A stretch of 64,000 nucleotides of DNA. Source: Chromobacterium sp. ATCC 53434 (lineage in GTDB: Bacteria > Pseudomonadota > Gammaproteobacteria > Burkholderiales > Chromobacteriaceae). Each line of letters starts with the position of its first letter. The first letter of the stretch is position 1. Below, piece by piece: positions 56,536 to 64,000 of this stretch. The DNA is taken from contig NZ_CP025429.1 in the NCBI RefSeq assembly GCF_002848345.1, positions 4,650,001-4,714,000 of the forward strand. Reading direction: 5' to 3'. Position numbers and translations under genes: made by a program. A model generated the notes under the pieces. That model saw only the letters and a list, made by a program, of their open reading frames with translations. It did not search any database and was not told the DNA's origin.

Positions 56536-57531
56536 ATGCCCATCCGTTTTCCGGCTCCGCTGAAGCCCGGCGACGCCATCGCCGTCACCGCCTTTTCCTC
56601 CGGCGTCCACAGACAGCTGCACGGCCGGCTGGACGACGCGCTGGCCTCGCTGCGCGCGCGCGGCTACCGCGTGGTGGAGGGCGAGTGCCTGCGCGACGAG
56701 AAACGCGATGCCAGCGCGCCCGCCGCCGCGAGGCTGGCCGAACTGCGCCGCTTTCTGTTCGATCCCGACATCCGCGCCATCCTGCCGCCCTGGGGCGGCG
56801 AGCGGGCGATCGAATTGCTGCCGGGCCTGGATTTCGACGCCTTGGCCGAATTGCCGCCGAAATGGATCGCCGGATTTTCCGACGTGTCCACCTTGATGGC
56901 GCCGCTGACCTTGCGGGCCGGCTGGGCGACGCTGCATGGCCCCAATCTGATGGATCTGCCGCTGCGGGACAGGGTGTTCGGCAACGAGGCGTTGCTGGCC
57001 GCGCTGGAGACAGGGATGCCGCCGGGGCAGTCGCAGCACGACCGCTACTGGCGCTGGGACGCGCCGGGCCGGCAATTCGCCAACCGGGTTCGGTTGCTGG
57101 ACGGCGAAGCGGGGAAAATGGAAGGAAGATTGATCGGCGGCTGTCTAGACGTGTTGGTTTCGCTGCAGGGCACGCCGTATTTCGATCTGGACGCGTTCAA
57201 GGCCGAACCGGCCATCCTGTACCTGGAAAACTGCGAACTCGCGCCCTGCGGCGTTCTAAGGGCCCTGGCGGGCCTCCGGCTATCCGGGGCGATGGATGGC
57301 CTGGCCGGGCTGGTGTTGGGCCGCAGCAACGGTCCCGACGCCGCCGATGGCGACGCCCTGGACTACGAGGGGGCGTTGCGCGCCGCGCTGGACGGTTTGC
57401 CGTGTCCGGTGGCGATAGACGCCGACATCGGCCACGTGCCGCCGCAATGGAGCCTGTTTAACGGCGCCTGGGCGGCTTTGGAGGTGTTCGGGGAGGGGAG
57501 GGCCAGGCTGGAGCAGCGCGCGACGCGCTGA
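56536..57531 (+). CDS. S66-family LD-carboxypeptidase/MccF-like peptidase
   Basis: A 331-aa serine peptidase of family S66. LKPGDAIAVTAFSSGV is the start pattern. The catalytic Ser-Glu-His are in AGFSDVS, YLENCE and DIGHVPPQW. Members recycle murein tetrapeptides (LdcA) or inactivate microcin C (MccF); which applies here cannot be told. No signal peptide. It lies 38 bp after a GNAT gene. Confidence 0.87.
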   Translation: MPIRFPAPLKPGDAIAVTAFSSGVHRQLHGRLDDALASLRARGYRVVEGECLRDEKRDASAPAAARLAELRRFLFDPDIRAILPPWGGERAIELLPGLDFDALAELPPKWIAGFSDVSTLMAPLTLRAGWATLHGPNLMDLPLRDRVFGNEALLAALETGMPPGQSQHDRYWRWDAPGRQFANRVRLLDGEAGKMEGRLIGGCLDVLVSLQGTPYFDLDAFKAEPAILYLENCELAPCGVLRALAGLRLSGAMDGLAGLVLGRSNGPDAADGDALDYEGALRAALDGLPCPVAIDADIGHVPPQWSLFNGAWAALEVFGEGRARLEQRATR

Positions 57532-57537
57532 GCGCGT

Positions 57538-57978
57538 TTAAAGCGGCATTCTGTAGAACACCACCCGCTCGGTCTCCTCGAAACCCAGCGACAGGTGGGC
57601 CTGCTGCGAGACTAGGTTGTCCAGGCTGGTGTCGGACGCCAGTTCGGCGCAGCCGTGGCCGCGGGCCCATGTCTTGGCCGCGTCCAGCAGCAGGGCCGCC
57701 ATGCCCGCGCGCCGGTGTTCCGGCGCCACGTACAGGCCTTCGACGAAGGCCACCGGCGAGCTGGATGCGCCGTTGACGTAGTCGCCGCGCAGCGAGAGTT
57801 CGATCAGGCCGATGGCCTCGTTCCCGCCGGCCAGCGCGAGGAAGGCGGCGCAACGGCCCGGATCGGCCGATTGCGCGGCGATTTCCCGCCGTTGCCGCGC
57901 CATCGGGCAATGCGGCCATAGCGCGGCGCGCAGGCCCAGCCAGTCGTCCGGACGCGCGGCGGCGGGGATGGCGGTCAT
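57538..57978 (-). CDS. AAC(6')-I-like aminoglycoside acetyltransferase
   Basis: A 146-aa GNAT protein with the pattern seen in aminoglycoside 6'-N-acetyltransferases: DWLGLRAALWPHC near the start, VEGLYVAPEHRRAGMAALLLDAAKTWA for acetyl-CoA, and CAELASDTSLDNLVSQQAHLSLGF, which is closely typical of AAC(6')-I enzymes. These acetylate kanamycin, tobramycin and amikacin. ATG 57978 overlaps the upstream stop (ATGA). Chromosomal and probably intrinsic; resistance is inferred. Confidence 0.75.
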   Translation of the reverse strand: MTAIPAAARPDDWLGLRAALWPHCPMARQRREIAAQSADPGRCAAFLALAGGNEAIGLIELSLRGDYVNGASSSPVAFVEGLYVAPEHRRAGMAALLLDAAKTWARGHGCAELASDTSLDNLVSQQAHLSLGFEETERVVFYRMPL

Positions 57979-59285
57979 ATCGATTCGAATTCCGGTTGCG
58001 GCAGGTGATGGCGCAGCACCAGGATCTTGTCGACCCGGGTCTTGTCCATGTCCACCACCTCGAAACTGAAGCCGTTCCAGTCGAAACGGTCGGCGACGCT
58101 GGGAATGCGGCCGAACTGGAACATCATCATGCCGCCCAGCGTGTGGATGTTGCCGCCGGCTTCGCCCGGCAGCGGCGCCTCCAGTTCGAAAAACTCGCGG
58201 AAACGCTCCAGCGACAGCATGCCGTCCACCAGCCAACTGCCGTCCTCGCGCTGCACGATCTCGTCATCTTCGCCGTCGATTGCCGGCATATCGCCGACGA
58301 TGGCTTCCATCACATTATTGATCGACACCAGGCCTTCCAGCTCGCCGTATTCGTCGACGACCAGCGCGCTGTGGCTGCGCGCCTGCTTGAACTGTTCCAG
58401 CAGCTGCATCAGCGAACTGGTCGCCGGCACATACAGCGCCGGCGCCAGGTCGGCGGCGAAGTCCAGCGGCTCGCCGCGCAGCAACCGGTCCAGCAGCAGC
58501 TTGGCGTTGAGCATGCCTATCACTTGGTCGGTGTCGCCGCGGCAGACCGGAAAATGGCTGAACGGGTGGCGCAGCAGCAGCTCGCGGTTGTGGTCGGGGC
58601 TGTCTTCCAGATCCAGGATCACCACGTCCTTGCGCGGCGTCATCACCGAGGCCACCTTGCGGTTGTCGAGCCGGAAGATGTTCGCCACCAGCGCCTGTTC
58701 GGCGCGGTCGAACACGCCCTCGTCGGCCCCTTGTTCCATCAGCACGCGGATCTCGTCCTCGGTGATCGACGGCTCGTCGCTCTTCTTCGCGCCCAGCAGC
58801 AGCAGCAGGCCGTCGGTGACGCGGCTGAACACTTGCACCAGCGGACCGCTGGCGCGCGACAGCAGCAGCATCGGCGGCGCAAGCGTCATCGCCACCCGTT
58901 CCGGATTCAGCAGCGCCAGCCGTTTCGGCACCAGTTCGCCGAAGATCAGCGACAACATGGTGATCAGCACCACCATCAACGCCACCGACAGCGGCTTGCT
59001 GTAAGGCGCCAGCGGCGGCAGGTCCAGCAGCACGTTCCTCAGGTGATCGGACAGCGCCGCCTCGCCGTAGACGCCGGACAGGATGCTGATCGAGGTGATG
59101 CCGATCTGGATGGTCGACAGGAAGCGGGTGGGCTCGGCGGACAGTTTCAGCGCGGCGCGGGCGCCTTTGTGGCCCGCGTCGGCCCAATGCCGCAGCCTGA
59201 CCTTGCGCGCGGAGACCACGGCGATCTCGGCCATGGCGAACACGGCGTTCAACAGGATCAGGCCCAGCAGCAGCAGAATTTCCAC
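57975..59285 (-). CDS. CNNM/CBS/CorC-type membrane protein (HlyC/CorC family)
   Basis: A 436-aa protein: CNNM membrane domain (about 1-180, four hydrophobic segments, FGELVPKRLALLNPERVA), a pair of CBS domains (about 200-330, VMTPRKDVVILDLEDSP) and a CorC/HlyC C-terminal domain (about 345-430). The family is linked to magnesium/cobalt efflux. The enzyme coupled to it is an acetyltransferase. Confidence 0.9.
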   Translation of the reverse strand: MEILLLLGLILLNAVFAMAEIAVVSARKVRLRHWADAGHKGARAALKLSAEPTRFLSTIQIGITSISILSGVYGEAALSDHLRNVLLDLPPLAPYSKPLSVALMVVLITMLSLIFGELVPKRLALLNPERVAMTLAPPMLLLSRASGPLVQVFSRVTDGLLLLLGAKKSDEPSITEDEIRVLMEQGADEGVFDRAEQALVANIFRLDNRKVASVMTPRKDVVILDLEDSPDHNRELLLRHPFSHFPVCRGDTDQVIGMLNAKLLLDRLLRGEPLDFAADLAPALYVPATSSLMQLLEQFKQARSHSALVVDEYGELEGLVSINNVMEAIVGDMPAIDGEDDEIVQREDGSWLVDGMLSLERFREFFELEAPLPGEAGGNIHTLGGMMMFQFGRIPSVADRFDWNGFSFEVVDMDKTRVDKILVLRHHLPQPEFESI

Positions 59286-59346
59286 GATGAAAGGAGGGAA
59301 GTGGCGAAGCTGTTAGCTTAGGGCAAGCCGGCCGCCGCGCAAAGCG

Positions 59347-60072
59347 TCAGAACAGACAGCTTTGCGCGGCGGGCATCACCGCCCAGCGTACCGGCTGACG
59401 GCCGCGGGCCAGCAGCCAGGCGTTGACCTGGGAGAAGTGCCGGCAGCCGTGGAAGCCGCGGCTGGCCGACAGCGGCGACGGATGGGCGGCGGTCAGCACC
59501 AGGTGGCGGCTCTGGTCGATGCGTTCGGCCTTGGTTTGCGCCCAGTTGCCCCACAGCAGGAACACGCAGCCGGGGTTTTCCGCGTTGACGGCGTCGATCA
59601 GCGCGTCGCTGACCGTTTGCCAGCCGAACTTGCCGTGGCTGCCGGCCTGATCCCGCTCCACGGTGAACACGCTGTTCAGCAGCAGCACGCCTTGTTGCGC
59701 CCAGTGGGTCAGATCGCCGCTGGAGGGGATGCCGAGGCCGAGGTCGGCCGCCAGTTCCTTGTAGATATTGCGCAGCGACGGCGGCACGCGCACGCCGTCC
59801 GGCACCGAGAACGACAGGCCCATCGCCTGGCCGTCGCCGTGGTACGGGTCCTGGCCCAGGATCACCACCCTGACGTCGGCCGGCGCGGCGAAGCTGAGCG
59901 CGTTGAACACCTGCGGCGGCGGCGGAAACAGCGTCTTGCCGTTTTGGCGCTGCAGCGTGAGCTGGCGGTCTATCTCGGCCAGGCGGGAGGCGATGGCGGG
60001 CTGGCCCAATACCGCTTCCCAGTCGGGATGGATGCGGGCGAGGGCGGGGGCGAGGTAGGTCGAAGAAGACAT
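59347..60072 (-). CDS. ung: Uracil-DNA glycosylase
   Basis: A 241-aa family 1 UDG that removes uracil from DNA. VVILGQDPYHGDGQAMGLSFSV holds the catalytic aspartate, LLLNSVFTVE the uracil-contact region and HPSPLSASRGF the catalytic histidine loop. ATG 60072 (MSSSTYLAPAL) is chosen; the frame is open upstream through a REP unit. Confidence 0.96.
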   Translation of the reverse strand: MSSSTYLAPALARIHPDWEAVLGQPAIASRLAEIDRQLTLQRQNGKTLFPPPPQVFNALSFAAPADVRVVILGQDPYHGDGQAMGLSFSVPDGVRVPPSLRNIYKELAADLGLGIPSSGDLTHWAQQGVLLLNSVFTVERDQAGSHGKFGWQTVSDALIDAVNAENPGCVFLLWGNWAQTKAERIDQSRHLVLTAAHPSPLSASRGFHGCRHFSQVNAWLLARGRQPVRWAVMPAAQSCLF

Positions 60073-60141
60073 GTCGGGTTCTTTGCGGCGTATCGTCAGG
60101 CGGTTAACGTGGTTTGGAATGATGGCTGCGCGATTCGTTCC

Positions 60142-60168
60142 AAAACAAAACACCGCCCGGAGGCGGTG
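60142..60168 (-). terminator. Terminator of the pcm-rhodanese operon
   Basis: CACCGCC-CGGA-GGCGGTG (60151-60168) with AAAACAAAA on its left, which reads as a T-rich tail for minus-strand transcripts. It lies between the rhodanese gene and ung, beside a REP unit. Confidence 0.75.
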
Positions 60169-60174
60169 TTGCTC

Positions 60175-60204
60175 GGGTGCGTCACCCCTCTGGGGCGACG
60201 CACC
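60175..60204. repeat. REP unit
   Basis: A complete palindrome (GGGTGCGTCACCCC, TCT loop, GGGGCGACGCACC) directly after the rhodanese stop codon. Confidence 0.85.
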
Positions 60205-60212
60205 ATCCGATA

Positions 60213-60539
60213 TCAATACCGGGCGACGGACGGGTCCACTTGAACCGACCAGGCATCGATGCCGCCTTGCAGGTTCAGCACCTGCTCGAAGCCGGCGTTC
60301 TGCAGGAACAGCGCCACCTGGGCGCTGCGCATGCCGTGATGGCAGATGGCGACGATGACGGTGTCGTCGGGCAGCTCGCCGTTCCGGATCGGGATCAGAT
60401 TCATCGGAATGTGGACGCTGCCGGCTATGTGCGCCAGCTGGACTTCCCAGCCTTCGCGCACATCCAGCAGCAGCGGGCGCGCGGCCTGCGGATCGGCCAG
60501 CAGCGCCGCCAGTTCCGGTGCGGTGATTTCGCGCAGCAT
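60213..60539 (-). CDS. Single-domain rhodanese-like sulfurtransferase
   Basis: A 108-aa rhodanese domain. The persulfide cysteine is in VAICHHGMRSAQVALFL, and LLLDVREGWEVQLAHIAGSVHIP is the N-terminal signature. It probably transfers sulfur or senses redox state. It starts two bases after the pcm stop, so they form one operon. Confidence 0.88.
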   Translation of the reverse strand: MLREITAPELAALLADPQAARPLLLDVREGWEVQLAHIAGSVHIPMNLIPIRNGELPDDTVIVAICHHGMRSAQVALFLQNAGFEQVLNLQGGIDAWSVQVDPSVARY

Positions 60540-60541
60540 GA

Positions 60542-61201
60542 TCAGAAACTGAAGCGGGCCGGCTCGACCGCCTGGAAGTTATGCAGGCGGCCGATACAGG
60601 TTTCGAACAGCGCGGTTTCGCGGAAGGCGGTGTCCGACTGGCGCTCGATCAGCGTGCAGCTCATCACCGGCAGGTCGCCGACGACCAGGATCAGGCGGCC
60701 GCCGACGGCCAGCTGGTCCTTCAGCTGTTGCGGCACCACCGGCAGCGAGCCGGCGACGACGATCACGTCGTACGGCGCTTGCGCCGGCAGGCCCAGCACG
60801 CCGTCGCCTTCGACCAGGGAGACGTTGTCTATGCCGGCCTTCTTCAGGCTGGCGGCGGCGCGTTCCTTCTGCGCCGGATCGATTTCCACGCTGACCACCT
60901 GCTTGCCGAGCTTGGCCAGCAGCGCGGTCATGTAGCCGTTGCCGGTGCCGATTTCCAGGATCTTGTCGGTCGGCTTGATCGCGGCGTCCTGCGCCAGCCG
61001 GGCTTCCATCTTGGGCTGCAGCATCTTGCCGCCGTTGGGCAACGGCAGTTCGGTGTCGACGAAAGCCAGCTGGCGCTGGCCGTCGGCGACGAAGTCCTCG
61101 CGTTTCACGTGAAACAGCAGATCCAGCACGGTGGTATCCAGAACGTCCCACGGGCGAATCTGTTGTTCGACCATGTTGAAACGGGTTTTTTCGAAATCCA
61201 T
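60542..61201 (-). CDS. pcm: Protein-L-isoaspartate O-methyltransferase
   Basis: A 219-aa SAM methyltransferase that repairs isoaspartyl residues. MVEQQIRPWDVLD at the N-terminus and ILEIGTGNGYMTALLAKLG for SAM are seen. ATG 61201 is preceded by an in-frame TTG at 61204. Bacterial relatives of this type often lie beside rhodanese genes, as here. Confidence 0.87.
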   Translation of the reverse strand: MDFEKTRFNMVEQQIRPWDVLDTTVLDLLFHVKREDFVADGQRQLAFVDTELPLPNGGKMLQPKMEARLAQDAAIKPTDKILEIGTGNGYMTALLAKLGKQVVSVEIDPAQKERAAASLKKAGIDNVSLVEGDGVLGLPAQAPYDVIVVAGSLPVVPQQLKDQLAVGGRLILVVGDLPVMSCTLIERQSDTAFRETALFETCIGRLHNFQAVEPARFSF

Positions 61202-61324
61202 CAACTTAAACTCCGGAGGGCTGGGAGTCCGCTCCGTCCGCGGGGGACATCGGCGGCGGCAAGGACTCGTATGATGACGATAACTTGCGATTATCCCATA
61301 TTTGCCTTACCTTCACACAGCATC

Positions 61325-63441
<2,117 letters not shown>

Positions 63442-63491
63442 ACCATGAGCGTTTTTTGCTGTTTGTCATGATTTTGTTGGCATAGCATGGC

Positions 63492-63520
63492 GGCGGCCCG
63501 GCATGTTGCCGGGCCGCCTT
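63492..63520. terminator. Hairpin after thiC
   Basis: A perfect 12-bp stem (GGCGGCCCGGCA, TGT loop, TGCCGGGCCGCC) followed by TTCATT. The T-run is short but the stem is strong; it likely ends thiC transcripts. Confidence 0.65.
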
Positions 63521-63546
63521 CATTCAGGATCGCCAAGAACAAAATC

Positions 63547-64000
63547 ATGCTGAAATCTCTTTTTGCCGCCATCGGCGTCGGCGGCGCCACCGTCGATACC
63601 CGCTTGCACAATCCCCGTCTGCGCCCTGGAGAACTGCTGCGCGGCGAAGTGACGGTCAACGGCGGCGCCATGGCGCAGGACCTGGTCAAGATAGAGTTGC
63701 AATTGCTGGCCGAGATCGACGGCGCCGGCCGGGAGCCGGCGATGCTGGCCAGCCTGCCGGTCTGCGGTCCGTGCCGGATTCCGGCCGGCTGCGAATGGCG
63801 GCTGCCGTTCCGGCTGGCGCTGCCGCCGGCGATGCCGGTCAACCATCTGCCGGGCCTGGCCGGCCGGCCGCCGTCGTGGCTGCATACCGATCTGGGCCTG
63901 CAGCGGCCGCGGGACGCCGACGCCGGCGGCTGGCTGCAGATCCTGCCGACGCCGCAGATGGAGGTCCTGCTGGACGCCTTCTCCCGGCTGGGCTGGGATT
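63547..64000 (+). CDS. Spo0M-family protein (truncated by window end)
   Basis: The first 151 residues of a sporulation-control Spo0M-family protein: MLKSLFAAIGVGGATVDTRL, RPGELLRGEVTVNGG, ELQLLAEI and the arrestin-like WRLPFRLALPP. The family is widespread in non-sporulating bacteria, with unknown function there. The 3' end lies outside the window. Confidence 0.85.
   Translation, partial: MLKSLFAAIGVGGATVDTRLHNPRLRPGELLRGEVTVNGGAMAQDLVKIELQLLAEIDGAGREPAMLASLPVCGPCRIPAGCEWRLPFRLALPPAMPVNHLPGLAGRPPSWLHTDLGLQRPRDADAGGWLQILPTPQMEVLLDAFSRLGWD

Overview
The window comes from a GC-rich bacterial chromosome. The gene content (argH, gltIJKL-type uptake operon, rsmA, metH, uvrD, waaA/waaC, thiC behind a TPP riboswitch, many c-di-GMP and two-component proteins) and the dense GGTGCGTC-type palindromic repeats suggest a betaproteobacterium of the Chromobacterium/Neisseriales type. 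That assignment is inferred from protein character, not from a database search. No tRNA, rRNA, CRISPR array or intact insertion sequence was recognised.

Positions 1-5,900 are accessory DNA. A strikingly AT-rich block (about 400-3,050) holds an AvcD/anti-phage dCTP deaminase-type gene, a translationally coupled 63-aa downstream ORF, and a structured non-coding leader where the AvcI RNA lies in known AvcID systems. The block is bracketed by two inverted copies of an element with a 58-nt core that is 57/58 identical, closed by arms that differ in sequence yet stay complementary. Next come a 35-aa ORF coupled to a BRO-N/antirepressor-like gene, a 77-78 bp tandem array of REP palindromes, a small secreted protein, and a REP-associated tyrosine transposase (RAYT) with REPs on both sides.

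Positions 5,900-29,800 are mostly chromosomal housekeeping and transport: a WYL regulator with a VOC protein, an M24 peptidase, a BenE-type transporter divergent from a MocR regulator (followed by a GNAT and an FAD oxidoreductase), two GlpR/DeoR regulators, two EAL proteins, an MFS/LysR pair, argH, a complete gltIJKL-like glutamate/aspartate ABC operon, rsmA, a Bcr/CflA-type pump, maf and rng. Positions 29,800-43,000 hold metH, an extracytoplasmic solute-binding protein, uvrD, a REC-TPR protein, a LytTR regulator, a diguanylate cyclase, yqiA and a quinone oxidoreductase.

Positions 43,000-64,000 hold two small secreted proteins, an OmpR/EnvZ pair (envZ starting at TTG), EamA transporters, an Ada-type regulator/methyltransferase operon, a CBS-domain protein, and a two-gene exported chorismate lyase-like/PheC operon. 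Then follow waaA-waaC, a non-coding region dense in DnaA boxes, a WaaE-like glycosyltransferase, an S66 peptidase, an AAC(6')-like acetyltransferase coupled to a CorC/HlyC-family protein, ung, pcm-rhodanese, thiC with its riboswitch, and a Spo0M-family gene cut by the window end.

The points most worth following are the AvcD island with its covarying inverted flanks, the RAYT/REP system, the DnaA-box cluster at 54,794-55,182 (with a second pair at 29,779-29,816), and the exported chorismate/prephenate operon.
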